DNA from: Brassica napus
Lineage: Eukaryota > Streptophyta > Magnoliopsida > Brassicales > Brassicaceae
Direction of reading: 5' to 3'
Length of the DNA stretch: 64,000 nt
Assembly: GCF_020379485.1 (NCBI RefSeq)
Contig: NC_063439.1
Span: 14,701,683-14,765,682 of the forward strand
Both the position numbers and the translations under genes were made by a program. Under the pieces are notes generated by a model. It saw only the letters and a list, made by a program, of their open reading frames with translations, had not been told where the DNA came from and ran no database searches. Numbering within the stretch: position 1 is the first letter of the stretch; each line of letters begins with the position of its first letter. Positions 10,945 through 20,982 of this stretch are shown piece after piece.

Positions 10945-13214
10945 AATTAAAACCTAAAATATCCTCTTTATAAAATGAATTTCTTTTTTATTTATTTTTA
11001 ACTAGGACAGCGCGATGGATCGGTTTTTATAAAAAAAGATATAATTTTGCTTAAATTTCTTTATGTTAAGTTGGGTGTGAGTATGACTATGTTGTCTATG
11101 TTAAATTTCAATTTACTAATTAAAAATGACTGAGTTTTTAGTTTTGTTGTTTAAATTCAGAATTGTAAGATTTTATGGTATTTTAAGTATTATTACACTA
11201 TAAAATACACAAATCAATCAAATTCGATATTGCGAATTGGAGATTTTATGGTATTTTGAATTTTCGAATACCATTGTATCTTTTTTTTTGTGAATGTTTG
11301 TAAAATAGTGGAGAATGAAGTTTTAATTTAGAGGAACATGATGTCGAAGTTATTATAGTTGTTTTGGACAATGTAATAATTGCTATTATTAAAAATTGTT
11401 TTTTTTTTAAATATTTACGTTATAATAGATTATTATGGCTACTTTATGTATTTTTTACAAAACTTATTGTGTTGTATAGATGACTAAAGAAGTATATTTC
11501 TTGGCCTTTCTTTGTATCTTTTGTGTTATGTTTTGGTTATATTTTCTTATATATTATGTAATAAATCATACTAATAAGTTTATTTATAAAGAAAAATGAA
11601 TAAATTATAAATAAAAATAAAAATAAAAAGGTGATAAAAAATTATTTAAAATGGACAAATTGCTTAACATTTATCCAAATTTAAACACATAATAATTTTT
11701 TTTTTATTTAGAAATATTAATCATTCGTATATTATTAATTAAAAGACACATGAGTTCTTTCTTTCTCTGTTCTAATATAATCTTTTGTGATTTAGAATTA
11801 AAAACGTCTCTTGGCCCCCGAACTCATCCAATATGCGTTGCTCTATATGTCGCTAGCTCACATTTTCTTGGCTGACCTCTGTACTCATATGCGTTGCTAC
11901 CCCATATCTCTCTGGAACCCATCACTCATCACATAGTCGCTACTATATAACTATATATATATATGTGTACATCATCACTTAACATCAAACAATCCAAACA
12001 ATAGTTGAATCCTCTAGACCCCTAATTCTGGTTCACTTTGAATAAACTAACTACCAAACAAGGTTCAGACAGAATCGATTCAAAGAAACGGATCATGCTT
12101 CGAAATCTAAAGTACCATAGAAAACGTTTTACACTAGTACGGGATTTAACGGAATAGCCCTCACTTTAGCCAAAACGGAGAATCGGAGCAGATCGGAAAA
12201 CAAACAAATTGACTTGATTACTAAGGTAAATTAGGGTTTGCCATGGATCTCGACTTCTCGCAACAACCCACCAGATCGAAAAAGAACAGAGACAACACAA
12301 ATAAAACATGATTAATAAATTAATTAATCTAGGGCTGAAGGGATGATTACTTGTTCCTCAAGCAACAAAGAAATAGACACCCATATTCATGAGTTCTCAC
12401 GCTTGACGAAATGACACGATTAAGGATCATTAGCATGAAATGAACATCACATAAGGGAATCAAAAGGTCTTACGTTCATCCCACGAACATGCATATAGAC
12501 CGCATTGGAGTTGACGAGGGGTGATGAGACGGTGGCTCCGGCTTCACCTTCTCTCCTCATCTTGGTCATGTTCACCATCTAACGGATCCGGTACATAACT
12601 TTACCATCATGGACGCGGCGGCACCTAACTAGGCGTGTGATTGTAGTGGCTTCCTCCTTTGATCGCCATCAGGCTCGGCTCTGTGCATGTGCTCAGAGTG
12701 CATTTGCAAAGGGCCCATTATATCATTTAAAAAAATTAGTCCAGATTAGGACCCAAATATTTTTTAAATTATTATTTTTTCTTAAAGAAAAGGGCCCTAA
12801 TTTTTTTTGTTTCTCTTTAAAAGGGCCCAAAAAACAATTTCAGCTCAGGATCTTATTTTCTATTGAGACAGGCCAGATCGTCATTTAAGGAGACGTGTGC
12901 AGCTAGGGTAAGGAAGAGGGAGGAGATACATACGAATATATATATAGCTAGGTAAAAATAATTAATTAAGATAAACCTACCAATTTGGCAAACGAAAACA
13001 AAACGTTGAGATAATTACTTAAACTAAAAAAAAACAGCTCGGTTTAGAGAAATTTAGTTAATAGAAAAAGAAACCCGAGATTTTACCCAAAAAAAAGAGC
13101 TCGGTTTAGAGAAATTTAATTAATAGAAAAAGAAACCCGAGATTTTTTTATTCTTAAGAATCCGGGTCATTACACTAACATTCAGAAACCGAGATGACTT
13201 AACTTTATAATATA
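10945..13214. other. Intergenic, AT-rich, no gene recognised
   Basis: After the ICDH stop the sequence is AT-rich with homopolymers up to about 11800. A less AT-rich island at about 11800-12720 holds short frames on both strands, for example a minus-strand MVNMTKMRREGEAG frame ending at a possible donor site near 12472, and a plus-strand 22-codon frame at 12243. None resembles a family I know. About 12690-12840 contains repeated GGGCCC blocks. A noncoding transcript or dead gene is possible; nothing firmer can be said. Confidence 0.4.
13037..13146. repeat. Two-copy direct repeat, about 62 bp
   Basis: The block AGCTCGGTTTAGAGAAATTT...AAACCCGAGATTTT occurs twice in a row with one or two differences, separated by a short A-rich spacer. 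It is a local tandem duplication of unknown origin. Confidence 0.75.
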
Positions 13215-14360
13215 CTAGTTTTAGCACGGGCAAAAATCTGTTATAATTTTTAAATAATTTATTATAAATGTAAATTTAAATAAATTAATAATTTTTATAT
13301 ATATTACCATATTTTTATCCGCGCTTAGAAAGCACAGATTTATTTTTGACATTAAATAAATTATTCATATATAATTTCTATATAAGATAATGTATAGATT
13401 TGGGTAGATTTTCCCGGGTGCACTGAACCGTCCCAAACTGGAAAAAGAAAATCAAATTTAAGTTGAATTTCATAAATAATCGAGCATATCCCGTATCTTT
13501 GGAACCAAAAAATAAAAATCGAACTGAGAACCAAATGAGTACTTAAATTTTTAAAATACAAATTATATATGTACAAGTATTAATTATTTTTAATTTCTAA
13601 ATGACCAAATATCCTAAAAAATATATTTATAAACCAAATTATGCAACAAAAAAAATTAGTGACTCTAATATGTTTTATTCAAATAATTCATAGTTAATTA
13701 TTTATCTTATACTTTTTTCCAAACAACCTAAACTACCTGATTTAAAGCGTAATATATTTTACATTTGTGAAAATTTAATAAAATGTATTATATGCATTGT
13801 TAGAATTTCCAAAGTAAATAAACATGTTCTATTTAAACCATGTTTTTTCTACTAATTCCATTTAAATCTCCAACCCGTTTAGACCCATTTGATATTTTTT
13901 TACGATAATATTAATCATTTAGTTCATATATAAGAATTTAAGATCAAATATTAATAATTGATTGCATGTAATTAATTAAATTAATGTTTCATAGGTGACT
14001 TAAGGCTTTTATTTTTCAATTCACGTAAAAATGAAAATAAATCTTATACCCCAGAGGATTTTTTCGTTACATTACACATAACTAATCCATAAACATTTTT
14101 ATACTATTAATGGAACTATATGTTATAATGATCACCTCATGTGTAAACATGTTTGAATAATCAGTCATATATTCATGGAGATTTACTGTCAGAATTATTA
14201 TATAATATATTATGGAAGAATAATAAATGAGTTCATTTAAATTATGTAAAGTACTTATATACTTAGAAAATATTAGGTAAAACCGAAAAAATAGTTAAGT
14301 CTAATGGAATTGTCAAACAACCTTGTTTAAATAAGAATTTTTCTCTTTTAATAGTATAGA
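13215..14360 (-). mobile_element. Helitron-like element, non-autonomous, eroded
   Basis: On the minus strand the 5' end reads TCTATACTATTAAAAGAGAA, the start common to Brassicaceae Helitrons, preceded by A. The proposed 3' end is CTAG followed by T at 13215, next to a GCCCGTGC remnant of the terminal hairpin. The hairpin is incomplete and no Rep/helicase is present. The 5' side shares its sequence with 14640-14700. The 3' boundary is less certain than the 5' one. Confidence 0.5.
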
Positions 14361-14746
14361 TTTGTATTATAAATATATAATATATTTAAAGGTATAAACG
14401 AATCTTAGATGGAAACTTATAAAATTAATTAGATAGTGTAAAGTATGAGTCATCAACATCACAACATTAAACAATAGATATAAACTTATAAAACGAATAG
14501 AAAACTATGGTCTCTAGTATCTCGTCAAACCGTCATGCTCATTGAATGTTTACGAAACGTTCACAAATAATACATCTTAATATGTTTAAAATTTTTCTGT
14601 ACAAAAAGATATGGGCTTGTATAAGTAGATAACATATTGTTAGTTAAAGTATAAGGTAAGACCAGAAAAATAATTAAGTCTAATCAGAGGGTCCAACAAC
14701 CTTGTATAAGTAGTTTTTTAAAGACTCCTTCCTTTTTAATCCTTTA
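14361..14746. other. AT-rich spacer with partial Helitron-like copy
   Basis: This holds no gene. About 14640-14710 repeats, with changes, the 14270-14335 stretch (AAGTCTAAT...CAACAACCTTGT), so a Helitron 5' segment is present twice. Confidence 0.4.
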
Positions 14747-16523
14747 CTAGATTTGGACCCGCACAACCGTGCGGGTATTAATTTTCATGTTTATATATAT
14801 ATATATATATATATATTACATAATTAGAATATATTTTTAAAGTTACTTATATATTTAAATGTTTATATATAACTATCTTAAATATAACAATTTGATAGTT
14901 TTCATGTTGTAAGTTAATTGATTATTTCAAATCATCACATATATTTGGTATTTTTATTATATATATTTTAAAATTATTTTTTATTCAATTATTATGATCC
15001 TGATCCGTAATTCAAAGCGCTAGATTTCCTTTATCAGTATTTCTTTTATGTTTATTCATTTAAGATAATAACTATATATATATATATAAAATTTTAAGAT
15101 AAGTTAATTTTATACATGAATTATATAATTTACTAATGTTAACCCGTTCTACCAACATATTATATTTCTAGCATAAATTTTTAATGTTTGTCAAAATAAA
15201 ATATATTAATTTATCAATTTAAAATAATTTTATCATATTTAGTTAAATACAATGTTTTATTTTTAAAATGATAGATATAACTATAAAATAGTAAAATTTG
15301 ATATAATGTTTTTCATTTTATAAAAGATAACTGATTATTTGTATAATAACATTAATATATAATAAAATATATATTAATGTATAATAACATTAATTTTATT
15401 ACTAATTATAAAATTAGAGAAAATATTTATATACAATTTTTGATAATTAAGATATTGTTATAACGTTTTCAACACATTTGTTAAGAAAATTAAATAAATA
15501 TATTTATATTTTAAATTAAAAGATATCAAATTATATTATGATTTCAGTAGTTAAAAGATTATATATTAGCATTAAGGAAATACATTTACTACAAATTTTA
15601 AATGATGATTCAAATAAAAATATCACACATGAATCAAGGTGAGTTTGTTACCCAATCCGGGTTTTTAGGAGTCGATGTTATATTAGGAATGATATTATTA
15701 ATCCATATTATTAGTAATAAATGAATGATAACTGATTTCTAGGGAGGGTCAATTTTAAAAAAAATCTTACATGAATCAAAGTTGTGACTTCTGTTTTAAT
15801 ATATAAGATTAGTATATATTATAATATATATGTGTCTATCAATTTTTAAAACATAATAAGCTTACTGTATATTTTTTTCATTGAATAAATTATTTCATAC
15901 TTTCACATGTATTTGTATCTTTTTCTATATATATATTTTCGGATTATTATTTCATTACTAAAATCATAACTATATATATAAAGATTAGTAAAATATTGTT
16001 TTATTGTCATATTCAAAGATATTGTAACATTTCACAAATTTAGAAAGTTAATAAGAAATTAAAAATTTTCGTTTCAAAGATTTATATTATCGAGTAAATA
16101 ATTAAACATTTAATTTTCGTTTAGTTTTTAAAATAAACTATATAGTTTAAAATTTGTTTTCATTGGTTTAAGGAATTAAAGATTAATCATTGTTAGATAA
16201 TATGATTTTTGTTATTTAACAAAAAATTCTTTATAATTTTAAAAGTTAACTTCGAAAAATATTTAAATATTCAGCATATAGAGGTATAGTATTACAACAT
16301 TAAATTATATTTATTTTTTTATACTATATATACATCCAATGGATCATCTATTGTTTAAATTTAATTATTGATAGTCCAATAAAAATTTCTTGTAGGCCCA
16401 AAATTTAAATGATAAAATTAGATATTAAATGTTACATGACTTTCTAGGAATAGGTCCATTAAGTCCATTTTTTAAAAAATCACACATGAATCAAGGTTGT
16501 GACTTCTCTTTTAATATATAAGA
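14747..16523 (-). mobile_element. Helitron-like element, non-autonomous
   Basis: The minus strand starts TCTTATATATTAAAAGAGAA at 16523 and ends CTAG at 14747 followed by T. A perfect 7-bp terminal hairpin, CCCGCAC/GTGCGGG (14758-14775), lies 7 bp inside the end. It sits between A and T as Helitrons do and makes no target duplication. A second, similar 5' start (TCTTATATATTAAAACAGAA) lies inside at 15808, suggesting one element nested in or tandem with another. No coding region is present. A TA microsatellite lies at about 14790-14815. Confidence 0.72.
14758..14775 (-). other. Helitron 3' terminal hairpin
   Basis: CCCGCAC, a 4-base AACC loop, then GTGCGGG: a perfect 7-bp stem placed just inside the CTAG end, in the position and shape expected of the Helitron 3' transposition terminator. 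Confidence 0.8.
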
Positions 16524-16539
16524 TATATTAAAAGAGAAG
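16503..16539. repeat. Head-to-head Helitron ends forming a palindrome
   Basis: CTTCTCTTTTAATATA (16503-16518) and its exact reverse complement (16524-16539) flank a 5-base centre, TAAGA. The left arm is the 5' start of the minus-strand Helitron and the right arm is the start of the plus-strand one, so two Helitron 5' ends abut in opposite orientation. Confidence 0.85.
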
Positions 16540-16814
16540 CATTAGCTTTAATGCTTTCACATTACATTGGCCACGTGTCAGCTTCACAGCCATTTGAAAT
16601 TAATTACGCTGAAATAACTTTCCTAATCTAATTTGGTTAAAATAAACACAAGCACGTTGTATTTATTTTCTTCTTACCGATGAATGTGAATTGAAGATAA
16701 TTGCGATGTGAACTGACGATACTTGCGTCAATAGAAGCTAAATGTTTGCAAGCAAATATAATCATAACTACATAGTTGGAATCATGATCTACTTCAAGAA
16801 AAAAAAAGACGTTT

Positions 16815-17705
16815 ATGGTTAAAAACAGAGCAGAGATGGAAAACAGAGGAGAAAACTGTGTTTCATCTACGGTCTATAAGGAAGAGGCAAACTATGGCTG
16901 TGAAGATGCAAACTACCTTGACAAGAGAGTTTTCTACAACCTCAAGAAATCATTTCAAATGTTAACTTCATGCGAGAGGCACAAATTATATGAAACGTTC
17001 AAGATTCTTGATAGCTGCATGGAGGCTATTGCAATGAATGCATGTAGGGAGGAGTTATTATCAGGTTTATCAGAGGAGCTCAAGGGGAGAGACTGTCTCG
17101 AGTGGTGGATCGAACAACTCTCTGCTCTTGGTATTAATAACTACACAAGAGTTGGTCCGTGACGGCGAGAACAGGTGTCCGGTCCGAGAGTCATTGCTTC
17201 TCTGATGCATTACTCTCAAGAATCATTAAAGGGTGTTGTTGATAGAATTGTCAAGAGAAGAGGGAAATCGTTGAAGCCATTGTAACTCTTTTGCCGAGTG
17301 GCCAGAGAAGATCAATCATCCCTCTCAGTTTCCTCCTTGGAATGTTAAGATCAGAATTACATTAGACATAGAGATCTGCCTGAGCTAGAACGTAGAATAG
17401 GTCAGCAGTTAGAGAGCGTGAGACTTGATGATCTGCTTATACCTTATGTAGGAAGGGAAGAGTCCGTCCATGTACGATGGGAATACTGTCTATAGGATGC
17501 TCACATGATTTCTTGAGAGGGTTGATGAAGAAGATGAGGAGAGGGGTTATGATAAAGACTCCACTGGTCATCACCATGGTTCGTTGCTGAAAGTAGGAAG
17601 AATCATGGATGCGTACTTGGCTGAGATCGCATGGGATCCATACCTGACTCTACAGAAGTTTAGAGCCATTATAGAGAGGTTACCTGATTATGCACGTACG
17701 TAACC
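16815..17705 (+). pseudogene. NPH3-domain gene fragment (NPH3/RPT2-like)
   Basis: The open first part (16815-17162, 115 codons) ends with DCLEWWIEQLSALGINNYTR. Further on, in shifting frames, come LLPSGQRRSIIPLSFLLGML, SVRLDDLLIPYV, then GSLLKVGRIMDAYLAEIAWD and LTLQKFRAIIERLPDYAR. These blocks in this order are the NPH3 domain of plant phototropism-type proteins, which act with Cullin3 at the plasma membrane. The N-terminal BTB domain and the part after LPDYAR are missing. The match stops at a GTACGTAA splice-donor-like site, as if cut at an exon edge. Stops and frameshifts (for example at 17160 and 17283) make it non-functional. It lies inside the proposed Helitron. Confidence 0.8.
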
Positions 17706-18560
17706 CTTTCAAATATATACACGTTTGATTATTCATTATTCCAATCCAAATTTTATATGTTTTGTTTAAAATGATGGCTTGAGGTTATTTTGTTACGAGT
17801 GTATGTATTTGATCTGCATGAACCTTTGCAAATAAGCATTGAGCAATAGATGGCTCCTAAACTTTCACATAGCTGATTTTGGCAAACACATGCTCTTTCA
17901 AGTTTGCAAATAATATTTAGTTTTATAGTTTTTTATAAACCCATGTGAGCTATATGGACCTCCATGTCAAAGCTTTATGGAAATGGACCACTCATTAAAA
18001 ATTATAAAGATATGAGTTCACTATGATAATCCATGTCAGAAATCTGTTTGGAAAGACATTTAAAATTAAATAGCCTTTAAATATTTTTACTTAGTTTGAC
18101 ATCCATATTCAACCCCACGTACAGTTTTTCATGTAGCTAGAAACACTTAAATCATTGTTCCCATTTAAGTTCTTTAATATTTATTACGGTGCATATTGAA
18201 AAAAACGTGTTCTACCTTTCCTACATTAGTTGGAGAAGTTTGTCTGAAATCAGTCTTTCCATATATCTATATACAATATATTTTTATTGCGTATATTATG
18301 TTTTTAAAATTTATCATTTTGTTATCATAAGACCCGTATCAAGACCATATATTGTATTTCTATTATATATGCACACGATCTAAATGTATAAGTTATATGA
18401 TGCTTGGAGAAGTGTCTATACTTTTAATATAGTAAAAGATTTGTGGCAAACCTTACATAAACGACCATCCTAAATTGGAAAAACTTAAATATACGACTCA
18501 TAAATATCATTTACTATGATGTACCTATATAATACCATACAATACAGAGTCAAAGATTAT
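17706..18560. other. AT-rich interior of the Helitron, nothing recognised
   Basis: No reading frame or structure here can be tied to a known family. Short AT-rich frames only. Confidence 0.4.
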
Positions 18561-18627
18561 TACTTTCCTCACTCTTAAAACATCAACAACATCTATAATT
18601 TTTAGCCCTCCTCATTGGTTTCTTTCA

Positions 18628-18907
18628 CCCGTGTTTCTACTTTGAAACCATTCAAATCTCTTAGGAAGGTCAATGTCAAGATCATTCGTTTTGGGAGCAG
18701 TATTCATATGTCGGCGGACTAACAATTGAGAGGGTCTTCGTCGACGTTAACATGAATAAATAATGTGTACATATGATTAAAAAAAATTATTTCCATGTTT
18801 AATTTATTATCATCTAACGATTTTCTTATCTCATTTCAACAGGGAGTGAAGATTCATGCAAAAGTTAAAAAATATTTGGTCGATCAGTCTAATCCTGAAA
18901 TAGACTA
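18628..18907 (+). pseudogene. Replication protein A-like OB-fold fragment (DUF223-type)
   Basis: Two exon-like pieces, 18628-18770 and 18843-18907, are separated by an AT-rich intron-like stretch ending AACAG. They read close to STLKPFKSLRKVNVKIIRFW, then QYSYVGGLTIERVFVDVN, then VKIHAKVKKYLVDQ, apart from a frameshift at the GGGAGCAG. This is the N-terminal OB-fold pattern of the RPA1-like proteins common in Brassicaceae and carried by plant Helitrons. Only the start of the gene is present. It supports the Helitron call for 16524-20846. Confidence 0.65.
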
Positions 18908-19294
18908 AATGGTTGTTCTAAAATTTCATAACCGTCCTAAACAGACTAAATGGCTGTTCTGAAATTTTATTTAATATTGAAATTTCTAAAGTACATTACT
19001 TCAAATCAATGTAATTTTAACTGTGTTCTATTTATTTATTTTAAATTATCTGGAGTATTTTGTATAACTAATAGGTTCAATTGTAATGTCGTATATACAT
19101 GTTGTACTAAGCACAACAAATTGATGTCACGGCTGGAGGGTTGGAGATTATTGAATTAGGATATTTTACAAGATTGTGTTACAAGATATATATATATAAG
19201 CATCATTTTAAAATTTATGTTTTATATGTTATTGAAGTATTGAATCTGTTTTACTAAATTTATACTTAAGAGGTTATTTAATAATGTGTTTTCT

Positions 19295-19372
19295 CTTCTT
19301 CTTCTTCTTCTTCTTCTTCTTCTTCTTCTTCTTCTTCTTCTTCTTCTTCTTCTTCTTCTTCTTCTTCTTCTT
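19295..19372. repeat. (TTC)n microsatellite
   Basis: About 26 uninterrupted TTC units. It lies between the RPA-like fragment and the duplicated 98-bp block. Confidence 0.97.
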
Positions 19373-19641
19373 TCCCAAACTCCGAAGATACTCTGAGTTC
19401 TAAGAAAGAAAAGACAAAACAGAAAGCATCAGTAAATACTTAGGATAAAGTCTAGAATTACAGACGACAAAGGCCTGAGAACAGGCAAACTTGATCGTCT
19501 GCAACAACACATCACTGGAATATAGTTTGATAGCCAATTTTTACCAGCAAAAGCTGCAGGTTCAGCAACTTCCCTTCCTCGAATTCATGTTCTTGAAGAG
19601 GAATCTTTGATGGCTGTAATATTTCAATCAAAAATAGATTC

Positions 19642-19851
19642 TTCACTCAGTTATAGTCCGCCCAACATTGTCATAAACGTTCTTTTTGATGAAACAATTA
19701 CCTTGTGATAACGTATAATCTGTGACTCCTATGGATTTAAGACAAACAGATTTTTCACTCAGTTATAGCCCGCCCAACATTGTCATAAACGTTCTACCTG
19801 ATGAAACAATTGCCTTGTGATAATGTATAATATGTGACTCCTATGGATTTA
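19642..19851. repeat. 98-bp tandem duplication
   Basis: 19642-19739 and 19754-19851 are direct copies of the same 98 bp (beginning TTCACTCAGTTATAG and ending CTATGGATTTA), differing at about eight positions and separated by 14 bp. The surrounding 19380-20100 has a less AT-rich, exon-like composition but no frame I recognise; it may be another captured gene piece. Confidence 0.85.
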
Positions 19852-20133
19852 TAGAACAAGCAAAACCTTCCATCTATCTACCTCTCCATGAGCTGTTCTA
19901 CCCAAATGGACCAAAGAAGCCGTCTATGTTTTTAGGCTGCTGTAAATTTCTCCTCTTCTCAGGTCATATCTAACCTGTTTTGATTCCTTTTGACGAAAAC
20001 ATCAAGTTTGCCTGTTATCAGGTTTGACAGAAGAATTCCTTTGGTACGATTTATCTACGTAATGTTTAAAAATGATTTTAACAAAATGTGTCTGATCATA
20101 ACTATTCACCATTGTATAAGTCATTGTTGGTGT

Positions 20134-20354
20134 CAGTGGCGGAGCTAGGAAAAAAGTTCAGTAGGATTAAAATTTTATGTACATAAAATTGGCTACTTAT
20201 TAGGGGGGTCAAACTACTGAAATTCAACAATTAATCAATAAATATTACAATTTCATGCCTAAATTAGCTTAAATTTCAAAATTGGTTGTAGCTTAAATTT
20301 CAAAATTGATGTGGGCCAACCGATCCACATGCTTTCTCTCTACCTCCGCCACTG
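20134..20354. mobile_element. hAT-type MITE
   Basis: A 221-bp element with inverted ends CAGTGGCGGAGCTAG and, on the other side, CTACCTCCGCCACTG. It is flanked by an 8-bp duplication, GTTGGTGT (20126-20133) and ATTGGTGT (20355-20362), with one mismatch. An 8-bp duplication and CAGTGG-type ends are those of hAT superfamily elements. It has no coding capacity. Confidence 0.88.
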
Positions 20355-20818
20355 ATTGGTGTTATCTAGATTTTATTTTATCTGCATGCGTTTAGAAAAT
20401 ATTTTTTTTTTAACTTTATCTTGATTTGATTTGCATGTGTTTAGAAATTATAATATGAAACGATTACTTCGACATCAATATTATCTAAAATTTATATAAC
20501 ATGAAACACAACAAATAATAATATTTTTCGGTTTATAACCCAAAAAGCAAAAGTCTAAAGCAATTTAACCGAACAAACCAAAATAAATATGGATTAGAAT
20601 GATAGTTGTATGTTGATCAAAAAAAAAATGAATGATAGTTGTATTTTAGGAGATTAAAAACCGAAAAATTTAACCCGAAACTGAACCAAGATCCAGATTG
20701 AACAGACCTAATGTCTTCTTAAATCGAAAAAACTCAACCTAACTCAACCGAACCGATATCCAGACTGGCAAATCTAATGTCTACTTATCTAAAAAAGTAA
20801 CGAAATTAATAATCTAAT

Positions 20819-20846
20819 CCCGCGCAAGGCGCGGGTTACTACCTAG
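20819..20846 (+). other. Helitron 3' hairpin and CTAG end
   Basis: CCCGCGC, loop AAG, GCGCGGG (perfect 7-bp stem), then 7 bases and CTAG before a T. This is the standard Helitron terminator arrangement. Confidence 0.85.
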
Positions 20847-20982
20847 TAGTATAGATAATTATGGATAATATTGAAGTAAATCTGTTGAAACTATTTTACA
20901 GAATATCTAATTTTTTTTAAAAATAGATATGTTGATATCTTTAATCTCAACCAGGATTTAGAGGCTTTTGACTTTGTGTTAA

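Larger units (their letters stand above)
16524..20846 (+). mobile_element. Helitron-like element carrying gene fragments
   Basis: The 5' side TATTAAAAGAGAAGC matches Brassicaceae Helitron starts, though the terminal TC itself is not visible at the junction with the neighbouring Helitron. The 3' end is well formed: hairpin CCCGCGC-AAG-GCGCGGG at 20819-20835, then CTAG at 20843-20846 followed by T. Inside lie an NPH3-domain gene fragment, a replication protein A-like fragment and a hAT MITE, with no Rep/helicase seen. RPA-like genes are typical passengers or components of plant Helitrons. That the two ends belong to the same element is an inference. Confidence 0.6.

Noticed and set aside
12637..12888. 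Plus-strand 83-codon frame as a gene
   Set aside because: Low-complexity, Lys/Phe-rich translation of AT-rich DNA with no start context or family match.
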